A stretch of DNA of 64,000 nt from Elioraea rosea (GTDB lineage Bacteria; Pseudomonadota; Alphaproteobacteria; Acetobacterales; Acetobacteraceae). Positions within the stretch are counted from its first letter, which is position 1. Every line of letters starts with the position of its first letter. A model generated the notes under the pieces. It searched no databases. It was given only the letters and a program-made list of their open reading frames with translations, and had not been told where the DNA came from. The position numbers and the translations under genes were made by a program. Shown piece by piece: positions 1 to 8,925 of this stretch. Where the stretch lies: contig NZ_VFAC01000003.1 in assembly GCF_007644105.1 (NCBI RefSeq), positions 1-64,000 of the forward strand, written 5' to 3'.

Positions 1-1647
1 CAGGCCGAGGCGGAGTCTGCCGCGCGGCGCGCCGCCGAGGTCGCCGCCCAGGCGCCCGGCGCTGCGCCGGGCGAGGCGGGTGCACGGTCGCCCGCGCAGA
101 CCACGCCCGATCTGCGCGTGCGCATCGACAGCCCTGGCATCGTCGGCTCGATCAACCTCACCGGCGCGCGGTTCGACTATGTCGAGCTGCGCAACTTCCG
201 CGAGACGGTGGAGCCCGACAGCCCGCGTGTGCGCATCCTGTTCGGCCGTGACACGCCCACTCCACATTTCGTGCAGTTCGGCTGGACCTCTCCCGACGCA
301 AGTGTGCGCGTCCCCGACGTCAACACACAGTGGCAGACCTCCTCGACAGCGCTGACGGCAGGCCGGCCGGTGACGCTGTCGTGGGACAACGGTGATGGGC
401 TGCTGTTCGAGCTCATCGTGCGTGTCGACGACAATTTCCTGTTCACCGTCGAGCAGCGCGTCACCTCGAGCCGCGACGAATCCGTCACGCTCCGCCCGTG
501 GGGGCGCATCCGGCGCGAGCACACCCCGGTGACGGCGGGCAACTACATCCTGCACGAAGGCCTCGTCGGCGTGTTCGGCGGGCGGCTGACCGAGCAGACC
601 TACTCGACGGCGCGCGACGAGGCGCAGAAGAACAGCGGCATCTCCTTCCGCCACGAGGGCCGTGGCGGCTGGGGCGGCTTCACCGACAAGTACTGGCTGA
701 GCGCGCTCCTGCCCGACCAGACGCGCCAGACCGAGTTCGCCTTCCGCGTCCTACCCGAGGAGGGGCAGAACCGGTTCCAGATCGACTTCCTCGGCGAGCC
801 GAAGCAGGTGCGCTCGGGCCTTGCCGACAGCGCGCGCAACCACTTCTTCGCCGGCGCCAAGCAGGTCTCGCTGCTTGACCGCTACTCGGCGCAGCTTGGC
901 GTCGAGGGCCTCGACAAGGCGATCGACTGGGGCTGGTTCTACTTCCTGACGCGGCCCTTCTTCTCTGCGCTTCACTTCCTGCACGAGATGACGGGCAACT
1001 ATGGCGTCGCGATCCTGATCTTCACGTTCTTCCTGAAGCTGCTGTTCTTCCCGCTCGCCAACAAGAGCTACAAGTCTATGGGCAAGATGAAGCTTCTTGC
1101 CCCGCAGATGCAGGAGCTGAAGGAGAAGTACAAGGAAGACCCGCAGAAGATGCAGCAGGAGATGATGGCGCTGTACAAGCGGGAGAAGGTCAACCCTGTC
1201 TCCGGCTGCCTGCCCATCATCATCCAGATTCCTGTCTTCTTCGCTCTCTACAAGGTGCTGTTCGTCACCATCGAGATGCGGCACGCGCCGTTCTTCGGCT
1301 GGATCCGCGACCTCTCGGCGCCCGACCCGACGAACATCTTCACCCTGTTCGGCCTCATTCCGTGGGATCCGACGATCCTGCCTGTCATCGGCCCGTTCCT
1401 GCATCTCGGCATCTGGCCGCTGATGATGGGTGCGACGATGTACTTCCAGCAGAAGCTGAACCCCGCCCCGCCCGACCCGGTTCAGGCGAAGGTGTTCCAG
1501 TTCATGCCGATCATCTTCACCTTCATGCTCGGCACCTTCCCGGCCGGCCTCGTGATCTACTGGACCTGGAACAACCTGCTCTCGATCGCGCAGCAATGGT
1601 TCATGATGAAGCGGGTGGCGCAGCAACCCGCTGCGGCGAAGACCTGA
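1..1647 (+). CDS. yidC: Membrane protein insertase YidC (5' partial)
   Basis: YidC/Oxa1 inserts and folds proteins in the inner membrane, alone or with SecYEG. The reading frame is open from base 1 with no start, so the N-terminal part lies outside the window; 548 codons are visible. The first half is the soluble periplasmic beta domain, preceded by an Ala/Gln/Pro-rich linker. The conserved Oxa1 core follows, with helices starting near the motif TGNYGVAILIFTFFLKLLF, then a charged cytoplasmic hairpin (KMKLLAPQMQELKEKYKEDPQ), the segment VNPVSGCLPIIIQIPVFFALY, and a final helix FPAGLVIYWTWNNLLSIAQQ, all typical of bacterial YidC. It is followed at once by engB, as in many alphaproteobacteria. 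The identification is very secure; only the start is missing. Confidence 0.97.
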   Translation, partial: QAEAESAARRAAEVAAQAPGAAPGEAGARSPAQTTPDLRVRIDSPGIVGSINLTGARFDYVELRNFRETVEPDSPRVRILFGRDTPTPHFVQFGWTSPDASVRVPDVNTQWQTSSTALTAGRPVTLSWDNGDGLLFELIVRVDDNFLFTVEQRVTSSRDESVTLRPWGRIRREHTPVTAGNYILHEGLVGVFGGRLTEQTYSTARDEAQKNSGISFRHEGRGGWGGFTDKYWLSALLPDQTRQTEFAFRVLPEEGQNRFQIDFLGEPKQVRSGLADSARNHFFAGAKQVSLLDRYSAQLGVEGLDKAIDWGWFYFLTRPFFSALHFLHEMTGNYGVAILIFTFFLKLLFFPLANKSYKSMGKMKLLAPQMQELKEKYKEDPQKMQQEMMALYKREKVNPVSGCLPIIIQIPVFFALYKVLFVTIEMRHAPFFGWIRDLSAPDPTNIFTLFGLIPWDPTILPVIGPFLHLGIWPLMMGATMYFQQKLNPAPPDPVQAKVFQFMPIIFTFMLGTFPAGLVIYWTWNNLLSIAQQWFMMKRVAQQPAAAKT

Positions 1648-2300
1648 GCGCCGCACCGGAATTTGACGGGGCCGCCTTCGACGAGGCCGCGCTCGAGGCG
1701 GCGCGGAAGCTGTTCGCGGGCCCCTGCGAGTTCTTCCACGCCGCCCAGACGCTCGACCAGTTGCCGCCCCAGCGTGGCCCGGAGGTCGCCTTCGCCGGGC
1801 GGTCCAACGTCGGCAAGTCGAGCCTGCTGAACGCGCTGACCGGAAGGCGGGCGCTCGCGCGCGTCTCCTCCACGCCGGGGCGGACGAAGCAGCTCAATTT
1901 CTTCGACCTTGGCGGCAGGCTCACGCTCGTCGACATGCCCGGCTACGGCTACGCGGAGGCGGCGAAGTCGGTGAAGGAGGCCTGGCAGGGCGCGATGTTC
2001 GACTACCTTCGCGGCCGCGCCACCCTGCGTCGGGTGATGCTGCTCATCGACGCGCGCGTCGGCTTCAAGCCGGCCGATGCCGAGGCGATGACGCTGCTCG
2101 ACAAGGCGGCCTGCGCGTTCCAGATCGTCCTGACCAAGGCAGACAAGCTGAAGCCACCCGCGCTCGCGGCGATGGCGGAGAAGGCGGGCGCGACCGCGCG
2201 TGCGCACACCGCCGCGCTGCCTTCGGTTCTCGCGACCTCCTCCGAGACCGGCACGGGCATCGCCGAGCTCCGCGCCGAGATCGCCGCGCTCTGCGCGTAA
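1596..2300 (+). CDS. engB: Ribosome biogenesis GTP-binding protein EngB/YihA/YsxC
   Basis: A small TRAFAC-class GTPase needed for late assembly of the large ribosomal subunit. The G motifs are clear: G1 GRSNVGKSS, a G2 threonine in STPGRTKQLNFF, G3 DMPGYG, G4 TKAD and G5 SSETG. The start is uncertain. The only ATG in frame near the expected N-terminus is at 1596, which overlaps yidC by 52 bases and gives 234 residues. Family alignment would fit a start near 1644, where a CTG overlaps the yidC stop and would give 218 residues, closer to the usual 200-220. The overlap implies translational coupling with yidC. The function is secure. Confidence 0.93.
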   Translation: MVHDEAGGAATRCGEDLSAAPEFDGAAFDEAALEAARKLFAGPCEFFHAAQTLDQLPPQRGPEVAFAGRSNVGKSSLLNALTGRRALARVSSTPGRTKQLNFFDLGGRLTLVDMPGYGYAEAAKSVKEAWQGAMFDYLRGRATLRRVMLLIDARVGFKPADAEAMTLLDKAACAFQIVLTKADKLKPPALAAMAEKAGATARAHTAALPSVLATSSETGTGIAELRAEIAALCA

Positions 2301-2346
2301 GCGTCGGTGAGGGGGGCGGGACCGCGTTACGAAAGGGTGACACGCA

Positions 2347-2370
2347 CCGGCGCCGCTTGACCGGCGCCGG
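2347..2370 (+). other. Inverted repeat between engB and argB
   Basis: CCGGCGCC, then 8 bases, then GGCGCCGG gives a perfect 8-bp GC stem in the 112-bp engB-argB gap. No U-run follows, so it is not a standard intrinsic terminator. It may be an mRNA stability or partial termination element. Confidence 0.35.
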
Positions 2371-2412
2371 CAAGGGCTGCAAGACGCGCGCCGAAACGAG
2401 GAGGGTCCGGGC

Positions 2413-3306
2413 ATGGCTGAGGCGACGAAGAGCGGCGAGGAACGCGCGCGGATCCTCTCCGAGGCACTGCCCTTCCTGCTGCGCTACGACGAGGCGACGG
2501 TCGTCATCAAGTATGGCGGCCACGCGATGGGCGAGGAGGACCTTGCCGTCACCTTCGGCCGCGACGTCGCCTGGCTGCAGCTCTCGGGGCTCTACCCGGT
2601 CGTCGTCCATGGCGGCGGGCCGCAGATCAACGCCATGCTCGAGCGGCTGCAGATCAAGTCGAACTTCGTCGACGGCCTGCGCGTGACCGACGAGAAGATG
2701 GTCGAGGTCGTCGAGATGGTTCTCGCCGGCACGGTGAACAAGCAGGTCGCGAACCTGATCACCACCGCGGGCGTCACCGCCGTCGGCATCTCGGGCAAGG
2801 ATGGCGGGCTGATCCGCGCGCGCAAGCTGTTACGCACGAAGAAGGATCCCGGCTCGAACATCGAGCGCGTGCTCGACCTCGGATATGTCGGCGAGCCGGA
2901 GTTCGTCGACACGCGAGTGCTGACGGCGCTGCGCGGCGCCGAGATCGTGCCGGTGATCGCGCCCGTCGGCATCGGGCCGGAGGGGCGCACCTACAACATC
3001 AACGCCGACACGGTGGCCGGCGCGATCGCCGGTGCGCTCGGCGCAAAGCGCCTCCTGATGCTGACGGACGTTCCAGGCGTGCTCGACCGCGACAAGAAGC
3101 TGATCCCCGAGCTCACCTGCGCTGAGGCCGAGGCGCTTATCGCCGACGGAACGGTCTCGGGCGGCATGATCCCGAAGGTCGAGCATTGCGTGCAGGCCGT
3201 GCGCGCGGGCGCGGAGGGGGCGGTGATCCTCGACGGCCGCATCCCGCATGCCATCCTGCTCGAGCTCTTCACGGAGCACGGCGCCGGCACGCTGATCAGG
3301 CCCTGA
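2413..3306 (+). CDS. argB: Acetylglutamate kinase
   Basis: Phosphorylates N-acetyl-L-glutamate with ATP, the second step of arginine biosynthesis, in the cytoplasm. It is an amino-acid kinase family protein of 297 residues. Visible marks are the glycine-rich [18 protein letters not shown], the substrate segment [15 protein letters not shown] and [12 protein letters not shown]. About 28 residues precede the first strand. Such an N-terminal helix is typical of the hexameric, arginine-inhibited enzymes, so feedback inhibition by arginine is a reasonable inference. The start ATG has a good ribosome binding site, GAGGAGG, about eight bases upstream. It is the last gene of the yidC-engB-argB run, and a terminator-like hairpin overlaps its stop codon. 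Confidence 0.96.
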   Translation: MAEATKSGEERARILSEALPFLLRYDEATVVIKYGGHAMGEEDLAVTFGRDVAWLQLSGLYPVVVHGGGPQINAMLERLQIKSNFVDGLRVTDEKMVEVVEMVLAGTVNKQVANLITTAGVTAVGISGKDGGLIRARKLLRTKKDPGSNIERVLDLGYVGEPEFVDTRVLTALRGAEIVPVIAPVGIGPEGRTYNINADTVAGAIAGALGAKRLLMLTDVPGVLDRDKKLIPELTCAEAEALIADGTVSGGMIPKVEHCVQAVRAGAEGAVILDGRIPHAILLELFTEHGAGTLIRP

Positions 3307-3331
3307 TCAGTCAAGGCCTGATCAGGACTTT
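3302..3331 (+). terminator. Terminator-like hairpin over the argB stop codon
   Basis: CCTGATCAG (3302-3310), loop TCAAGGC, CTGATCAGG (3318-3326), then ACTTT. The 9-bp stem is perfect and contains the argB TGA. Each arm includes the self-palindrome CTGATCAG. It sits between convergent genes, so it may act in both directions. The U-run is short (three). Confidence 0.5.
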
Positions 3332-3434
3332 CTGGGCCCTCAGGCGCCGGGCGCCGCCTCCGGCGGCTTGGCTCGCGCCATAGGGCGCGGCGCGCCGTTC
3401 GCGCGCTTGCTCGCTGCGCGAGAACCCTGAGCGT

Positions 3435-4748
3435 TCAGCCTGACGCGAGGGTGGCGAGGCCGGCGCCGGCGGTCGGCTTGCCGGGGCCCTGGGGGCGGCC
3501 GAGGAAGGCGATCTGCCAGCGCATCTCCTCCTCCGACAGCGGCCAGGCCTGGCCGGGAACGGAGGTGATCGCCGCGGCCGGCGGAAGCCGCCCGAGCAGG
3601 GCCTGGACCACCACGGCCGAACGCATGCTGAACCCCGCCTTCCAGCAGAGCGCGACGAGGCCCTTGGCACTCCTCAGCGCCGCGGCACGCTCGACCACGG
3701 CGAGCGGAACCTCCGCGCCGCGTGCGAGCATGGCGGAGACGAGCCGCGCCTCGCCGAGCGCTGCCGACATCAGCAGCCTGTCCTCGTTCAGCTCCCCCGC
3801 CGTCTCGATCGCCGCCGCCTCGCCGAGCGCCTTGCCCGGAGCGGGGTCGTCGGAGGGATGGTTCGTCTGCTGGCCCTTCCAGGAGACCTGCTTCACCACT
3901 TGGCTCTTCAGGAACGCGGCGGTGGCCGGATCGATATCGGGTCGTTCCGAGAGCAGCATGACGAGATGCTCCGCGACGATGCCGGCGAGCCTGCGCGCGG
4001 CATTGGCGGTGAGCTTCGGCCGCTGCACCAGAGGCTCGTGCCACTCGGTATGGTCGGCAGAGCGGGCGATCAGCGCATCGAGCGTCGTCTCGCGGATCTG
4101 CGCGGATGTGTTGGCGAGAAGCTGCGTGATGGCCGAGGAGCTCGCCGAGGCGGCGATCGCGTCCGACACCTGCGCGTTCAGGTGCGGCCGCCGTGCGATG
4201 GCCGACACCGTGCAGGGCGCCGGCGGGTCGGCCACGAGGGCGAGCAGGTCCTCGCTGCCGAGCAGCGGGGAGAACTGCAGCACCGGCCCCGCGACGGGAA
4301 GTTCGGTGTCGCGCGCAAGCCGCGTGATCAGCGCGCGCGGCGCATCCGGCATCGCCTGCACGACATCGGCGATCGCCGCGCGCACCTCGACGGCGGTGTC
4401 GTTGACGAGCCGCGCGAGCGTCTCCCAGGTCAGGCGCGAGAGGCGATCCTGCTCCTCCTGGTCGAGCTGCGGTGAGAGGGCGGCGATCTTGCGTGCGAGC
4501 GCGACGCGCACGGCAGCGTCCGGGTCGGCCGCGAGCATCGCGTTGGCCTGCGGCGGCGTCGCGTCGTTCGAGGCGACGGCGATGCGCACCGGCGCGGCCT
4601 TGTCGGCGGCGAGGTAGTACAGGATCTCCGGCGCCATGCCGCTCTGGCGCGCCAGAGCCGTGCGCTCGCCCGTGTCGCCCGACCGGGCGACGCGCTTGGC
4701 GTCCTCGTATTCCGGGGCACGCATCGCGTGCGGCTTGAACCCTGTCAT
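3435..4748 (-). CDS. DUF2336 domain-containing protein
   Basis: A 437-residue protein of the alphaproteobacterial DUF2336 family. It consists mostly of short alpha-helical, HEAT-like segments, for example NDATPPQANAMLAADPDAAVRVALARKIAAL and WETLARLVNDTAVEVRAAIADVVQAM. No catalytic motif is visible. The molecular role of DUF2336 is not well established; family members are often found near two-component or c-di-GMP genes. The ATG at 4748 overlaps the stop of the upstream diguanylate cyclase in an ATGA arrangement, which argues for translational coupling and a shared function. A GTG-like extension to 4766 would run inside the cyclase gene and is less likely. The gene converges on argB. Confidence 0.8.
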   Translation of the reverse strand: MTGFKPHAMRAPEYEDAKRVARSGDTGERTALARQSGMAPEILYYLAADKAAPVRIAVASNDATPPQANAMLAADPDAAVRVALARKIAALSPQLDQEEQDRLSRLTWETLARLVNDTAVEVRAAIADVVQAMPDAPRALITRLARDTELPVAGPVLQFSPLLGSEDLLALVADPPAPCTVSAIARRPHLNAQVSDAIAASASSSAITQLLANTSAQIRETTLDALIARSADHTEWHEPLVQRPKLTANAARRLAGIVAEHLVMLLSERPDIDPATAAFLKSQVVKQVSWKGQQTNHPSDDPAPGKALGEAAAIETAGELNEDRLLMSAALGEARLVSAMLARGAEVPLAVVERAAALRSAKGLVALCWKAGFSMRSAVVVQALLGRLPPAAAITSVPGQAWPLSEEEMRWQIAFLGRPQGPGKPTAGAGLATLASG

Positions 4749-6112
4749 GCCGGTGCCAGGCTCCACGCCGACTTGCCAGCGCGCTTGGCCGCATACATCG
4801 CCGAATCGGCGCGCACGATCATGTGGCTCAGATCCTCGCCGCTCGCGCCGTCGCGGACGGCGATGCCGATCGAGAACGAGATCGGCGTGTCGGGATCGGC
4901 CGAGACATGCGCGAGGGAGAGCGGTGCGTCGGCGAGCAGCCGTTCCGCGCGCATGGTGGCGATACGGAGGTCCGCCCCGTCGAGCCAGAGCGCGAACTCG
5001 TCTCCGCCGATGCGGGCGACGAGGTCGGTCGGACGCACTGCGCCGCGAAGCATCTGCGCCGCAGCCCTCAGCGCGGCGTCGCCCTGCTCGTGGCCGAGGC
5101 GGTCGTTCACGGGCTTGAAGTTGTCGAGGTCGATGTAGAGCAGCGCGCCGGGCTGACGCTCGCGGTCAAGCCGGTCGAGCCGGCGGGAGAGTTCCTCCAG
5201 GAAGGCGCGGCGGTTCATCAGCCCCGTCAGGGGGTCGGTGCGCGCCTGGCGGAACATCTCCGCCTGAAGCGCCTGGTGGGCGAGCATGATGCCGATCACC
5301 CCGGCCGCTGCGCGGACGAGCGCGTGCTCCTCGTCGTCCCAGGCCCGCCCGCCCGGAGCGCGCCAGAGCATCAGGAGCCCGTCGCCATGGCCCGGCTGAA
5401 GCGCGGGCGCGGCGATCACGGAGTGCCCGTCCGGCGACTCGAGGCTGTGCGGCTCGTCGCCGGGAATGGCGGCGACGGCGGCGGCAAGCGCGAGCAGCCC
5501 CGGAAGCGTGTCGCCGAGCTTCACGAGCGGGGTGAACTCCTTGCCCGCCCGCCGCAGCACCGCGACGCCGGTCGCGCCGATCGCCGGAAGCAGCGCGCGC
5601 GCCGCACCGGTGAGCATGCCGTCTGCAAGCACCTCGGAACGCGCTTCCTGGAGGATCGCATCCGTCAGCGCCTCGCGGCGGAGCGAGGCGGCGAGCGAGG
5701 CGTTCCTTTCCTCCTCCTCCGTCACGTCGCGGGCGACGCCGCGGGCGCCGATGATGTGCCCGTCCGGCCCGATCAGCGGCACGCCGGCGAAGGCCATGCA
5801 GGCGAGCGAGCCGTCGGCCCGGCGTACCCAGCTGCGCACGCCGCGGCGTTGGCGCTGCACGCGGAAGGGCGAGAAGGGGGCGATGCCGTGCCCGTCATCG
5901 GCGAGCAGTGCCTCGGCCGGGGCGCCGAGCAGCGCGCCGGCGGACCACCCGAGCGCCGGGTCGGGCCCGACGAAGGTGAAGCGGCCCTCCGCGTCGGTCT
6001 CCCACACGAGGTCGGCAGCCATCTCGACGAGGTCGCGCCAGCGCTGGCGGCTGTCCAGCAGCGCATCGCGCAAGACCGCGTCGAGGGAGGCCTGCTGAAT
6101 TCCGGTGTCCAT
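4745..6112 (-). CDS. PAS-GAF-type diguanylate cyclase (GGDEF)
   Basis: Makes cyclic di-GMP from two GTP. Domains in order: a PAS domain (about residues 20-145, with VWETDAEGRFTFVGPDPALGW and the PAC-like IIGARGVARDVTEEEE), a GAF-like sensor region (about 150-290), then a GGDEF domain (about 295-455) with the intact active-site motif GGDEF near residue 370. The segment RPTD-LVARI-GGDEF contains an RxxD inhibitory site at the correct five-residue spacing, so feedback inhibition by c-di-GMP is expected. There are no membrane segments, so it is a cytoplasmic sensor. The ATG at 6112 gives 455 residues; an open frame continues upstream only through the divergent region and has no domain. The stop overlaps the DUF2336 start (ATGA). 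Confidence 0.9.
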   Translation of the reverse strand: MDTGIQQASLDAVLRDALLDSRQRWRDLVEMAADLVWETDAEGRFTFVGPDPALGWSAGALLGAPAEALLADDGHGIAPFSPFRVQRQRRGVRSWVRRADGSLACMAFAGVPLIGPDGHIIGARGVARDVTEEEERNASLAASLRREALTDAILQEARSEVLADGMLTGAARALLPAIGATGVAVLRRAGKEFTPLVKLGDTLPGLLALAAAVAAIPGDEPHSLESPDGHSVIAAPALQPGHGDGLLMLWRAPGGRAWDDEEHALVRAAAGVIGIMLAHQALQAEMFRQARTDPLTGLMNRRAFLEELSRRLDRLDRERQPGALLYIDLDNFKPVNDRLGHEQGDAALRAAAQMLRGAVRPTDLVARIGGDEFALWLDGADLRIATMRAERLLADAPLSLAHVSADPDTPISFSIGIAVRDGASGEDLSHMIVRADSAMYAAKRAGKSAWSLAPA

Positions 6113-6215
6113 GTCGGCGGGATGCCCCTGGTTGCCGGCATAGAGTTGCGCCCTTCGCGTAAACCATGGGTTATCGCGGCGGCGAAATCGCGTCGCGTCG
6201 CGGCGCCCGGGCGTT

Positions 6216-6232
6216 GACAGGGCCGCCCTGTC
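6216..6232 (+). promoter_or_regulatory. Inverted repeat overlapping a TTGACA box upstream of dapD
   Basis: GACAGGG-CCG-CCCTGTC is a perfect 7-bp inverted repeat. Its left arm overlaps the sequence TTGACA (6214-6219), which could be a -35 box for dapD, although no good -10 is seen at the usual distance. It lies in the divergent gap between the diguanylate cyclase and dapD and may be an operator for either gene. Confidence 0.35.
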
Positions 6233-6270
6233 TCGCCAGCGTCCGGCCTCGCCCGGACGGGGGGCCGGGA

Positions 6271-6287
6271 CCCGGCCTGGGGCCGGG
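6271..6287 (+). other. Strong hairpin just upstream of the dapD ribosome binding site
   Basis: CCCGGCC-TGG-GGCCGGG forms a 7-bp GC stem with a 3-base loop. A further GGCCGGG at 6263-6269 can pair with the same CCCGGCC strand, so two alternative foldings exist. The structure ends about 11 bases before the GGAGG of dapD and could modulate translation. No known riboswitch is recognised. Confidence 0.35.
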
Positions 6288-6307
6288 AAAACCTTGCGGA
6301 GGGGCGC

Positions 6308-7147
6308 GTGACGGACGGTTCGGCGGCGATGAGGAACGAGATCGAGGCGCTTTGGGAGAACCGGGCATCGCTCGGCCCCGCGACATCGGGGGCGGCGCGC
6401 GACTCCGTCATGGCTGCGCTCGACATGCTCGACGGCGGCAAGGCGCGCGTCGCCGAGCCCGGGCCGAATGGCTGGGTGGTGAACGAGTGGCTGAAGAAGG
6501 CGGTGCTTCTCTCCTTCCGGCTGACCGACAGCGCGCCGATGGACACCGCCGCCGGCGCCTACGACAAGGTTCCCCTGAAGTTCGAGGGCTGGGGCGAGAA
6601 CCGCTTCCGCGAGGCGGGCTTCCGTGCCGTTCCGGGCTCGGTCGTGCGCCGGTCCGCCTATATCGCGCCGAACGTCGTGCTCATGCCTTCGTTTGTGAAC
6701 GTCGGCGCCTATGTCGACAGCGGCACGATGATCGACACCTGGGCGACGGTCGGCTCGTGCGCGCAGATCGGCAGGAACTGCCACATCTCGGGCGGGGCCG
6801 GAATCGGCGGGGTGCTCGAGCCGCTGCAGGCCGCCCCCGTGATCATCGAGGACGACTGCTTCGTCGGCGCCCGCTCCGAGGTCGCGGAGGGGGTGATCGT
6901 CGAGCGCGGCTCGGTGCTGTCCATGGGCGTGTTCCTCGGCGCGAGCACGAAGATCATCGACCGCGCGACAGGCGAGGTGTTCATGGGCCGCGTGCCTGCC
7001 TACTCGGTGGTGGTGCCCGGCTCGCTTCCCGGCCGCCCGCTGCCCGATGGCTCGGCCGGCCCCTCGCTCTACTGCGCGGTGATCGTCAAGCGCGTCGACG
7101 AGAAGACCCGTGCCAAGACCTCGATCAACGAGTTGCTGCGTGACTGA
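6308..7147 (+). CDS. dapD: 2,3,4,5-tetrahydropyridine-2,6-dicarboxylate N-succinyltransferase
   Basis: Transfers succinyl from succinyl-CoA to tetrahydrodipicolinate in the succinylase branch of lysine/diaminopimelate synthesis. It has 279 residues, the normal size. The N-terminal helical part is followed by hexapeptide repeats of the left-handed beta helix (for example [35 protein letters not shown]), then the acceptor region [34 protein letters not shown]. The GTG start at 6308 has GGAGG five bases upstream; an ATG at 6329 is a weaker alternative. dapE follows with an 8-base overlap, so the two are co-translated. Confidence 0.96.
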   Translation: MTDGSAAMRNEIEALWENRASLGPATSGAARDSVMAALDMLDGGKARVAEPGPNGWVVNEWLKKAVLLSFRLTDSAPMDTAAGAYDKVPLKFEGWGENRFREAGFRAVPGSVVRRSAYIAPNVVLMPSFVNVGAYVDSGTMIDTWATVGSCAQIGRNCHISGGAGIGGVLEPLQAAPVIIEDDCFVGARSEVAEGVIVERGSVLSMGVFLGASTKIIDRATGEVFMGRVPAYSVVVPGSLPGRPLPDGSAGPSLYCAVIVKRVDEKTRAKTSINELLRD

Positions 7148-8306
7148 TGCCGCAAGGCCGGCCGGCAACCGCGCCTGGCTGGCGCGCGACCCGGCCGCGC
7201 TGACGGCCGCGCTGGTCCGCTGCCCCTCCGTCACGCCGGAGGATGGCGGGGCGCAGACGCTGCTCGCCGAGGTGCTCGGCGGTCTCGGCTTCACCTGTAC
7301 CGACGTCACCTTCGGCCAGGTGCGCAACCTCTACGCGCGGATCGGGCCCGGCCGGCCGGCGCTCTGCTTCGCCGGCCACACCGACGTGGTGCCGCCGGGC
7401 AATGGCGGGTGGAGTGCGGATCCCTTCGGGGCCGAACTGCGCGACGGCATTCTCTACGGTCGCGGCGCGGTGGACATGAAGGGCAACATCGCCGCCTTCG
7501 TCGCCGCGGTCGCGGGCTGGCTCGACCACCATGGCGGTGCTCCGCCCGCCGCGCTCTCCTTCCTCATCACAGGCGACGAGGAGGGGGAGGCGGTCGACGG
7601 AACCGTGAAGGTGCTCGAGTGGATGGAGGAGCGGCAGGAGATCCCCGGCTTCTGCCTCGTGGGCGAGCCGACCTCCGTGTCCCGCCTCGGCGATACGGTG
7701 AAGATCGGCCGGCGGGGCAGCCTGACCGGGCGCATCACGGTCGAGGGAACGCAGGGGCATGCCGCCTATCCGCAGCGGGCGGACAACCCCACGCATCGTC
7801 TCGTCGCACTTCTCGCCGCGCTGACCACGCATGAGCTCGACCGGGGAACGGAGTGGTTCGAGCCGTCCTCCCTCCAGGTCACGACCATCGATGTCGGCAA
7901 CCCTGCGAGCAACGTGATCCCAGGCCGGGCCTCGGCGACCTGGAACATCCGCTTCAATGACCGCCATACCGAGGCAAGCCTCTCCGCCTGGCTGCACGAG
8001 CAGGCCGCCCGGCATGCGCCGCGGCACGCGCTCGACATCTCCTGCTCCGGCGAGGCGTTCCTGACCGAGCCTGGCGAGGCGGTGGAGACGCTCAGCGCTG
8101 CCATCGAGGCGACGACCGGGATACGTCCGAAGCTCGACACAGGCGGCGGCACTTCCGATGCCCGCTTCGTCGCCCGCTACTGCCCCGTCGCCGAGTTCGG
8201 CCTCGTCGGCACCACGATGCACAAGGTCGACGAGCGGGTGCCGGTGGCAGAGCTTGGCGACCTCGCGCATGTCTATCGCGGCGTGATCGACGCTTTCTGC
8301 GGATGA
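7140..8306 (+). CDS. dapE: Succinyl-diaminopimelate desuccinylase
   Basis: An M20-family metallopeptidase that removes succinate from N-succinyl-LL-diaminopimelate in lysine and peptidoglycan precursor synthesis. It has 388 residues. Metal and active-site motifs are present: [36 protein letters not shown], the dimerisation-domain stretch [16 protein letters not shown], and the C-terminal [13 protein letters not shown] histidine. The start is GTG at 7140, inside dapD (GTGACTGA overlap). No other start fits the N-terminus of the catalytic domain better. The stop overlaps the next gene as ATGA. Confidence 0.95.
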   Translation: MTDAARPAGNRAWLARDPAALTAALVRCPSVTPEDGGAQTLLAEVLGGLGFTCTDVTFGQVRNLYARIGPGRPALCFAGHTDVVPPGNGGWSADPFGAELRDGILYGRGAVDMKGNIAAFVAAVAGWLDHHGGAPPAALSFLITGDEEGEAVDGTVKVLEWMEERQEIPGFCLVGEPTSVSRLGDTVKIGRRGSLTGRITVEGTQGHAAYPQRADNPTHRLVALLAALTTHELDRGTEWFEPSSLQVTTIDVGNPASNVIPGRASATWNIRFNDRHTEASLSAWLHEQAARHAPRHALDISCSGEAFLTEPGEAVETLSAAIEATTGIRPKLDTGGGTSDARFVARYCPVAEFGLVGTTMHKVDERVPVAELGDLAHVYRGVIDAFCG

Positions 8307-8884
8307 CGAACCCCGCCCCCTCGCCGCGCTTGCGGCGGATCGCGGCGGGCGTCTGGGGCGGCTTCATGCTCGCGCGCGGCCGCGAGGACGGGATGGCGGT
8401 GGTCGACACCTCGCCGGAAGGCGCGTGGGCGAGCTTCGCGGCGATGTGGATCTGCGCCCCAGCCTTTCTCGCGCTGCACCTTCTCGTCGGGCAGGAGGGC
8501 GGCCTCGGCCTTCGCGCCTTCGCGGCCCAGGCGGTCGGCTACGTGATCGACTGGTTCGCCTTCCCGCTGCTGATGTGGGGCGTGATGGAGCAGATGGGCA
8601 GGCGGCGGAACTTCCCGGCCTTCGTCGCGGCTTGGAACTGGTCCACCGTGCCGCAGGTCCTGGCTGCCATGGCGGCCGCAGCGATCGGCGCGCTTCCCGG
8701 CGTTCCTGCCGCCGTCGGCGTGCTGCTCGGCCTCGCAGCGCTCGCCTATGCCGTGTGGGTGGCGTGGTTCGTGGCGAAGACCGCGCTCGACGTGCCCGGC
8801 GCGCGGGCGGGGTTCGTCGTCGGAGCCGGCGTGATGCTCGGCCTCTTCATCGATGGCCTCGCCCTCACCATCGGGGCCGGCTGA
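8303..8884 (+). CDS. Hypothetical membrane protein, about 4-5 transmembrane segments
   Basis: A 193-residue protein with hydrophobic segments such as ASFAAMWICAPAFLALHLLV, AVGYVIDWFAFPLLMWGVM, VLAAMAAAAIGALPGVPAAVGVLLGLAALAYAVWVAWF and AGFVVGAGVMLGLFIDGLAL. I recognise no enzyme motif and no named family. Translational coupling to dapE (ATGA overlap) makes it a real gene. It could be a small Yip1-like or transporter-accessory membrane protein, but this is only a guess. Confidence 0.75.
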   Translation: MTNPAPSPRLRRIAAGVWGGFMLARGREDGMAVVDTSPEGAWASFAAMWICAPAFLALHLLVGQEGGLGLRAFAAQAVGYVIDWFAFPLLMWGVMEQMGRRRNFPAFVAAWNWSTVPQVLAAMAAAAIGALPGVPAAVGVLLGLAALAYAVWVAWFVAKTALDVPGARAGFVVGAGVMLGLFIDGLALTIGAG

Positions 8885-8925
8885 CTGTACCTTCGCCGTC
8901 GTCCTCCCGCTGCCGCCGGCAAGCG

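Noticed and set aside
751-1656. Antisense frame of 301 codons opposite yidC
   Set aside because: Shadow of yidC; low-complexity Arg/Glu/Leu sequence without a domain.
3353-3422. Further small GC hairpins between argB and the DUF2336 gene
   Set aside because: Short stems such as GCCGCC/GGCGGC are common in DNA of this composition and have no U-run.
6113-7327. N-terminal extension of the diguanylate cyclase frame over dapD
   Set aside because: Runs antisense to dapD and is compositionally a shadow; the PAS domain begins near the ATG at 6112.
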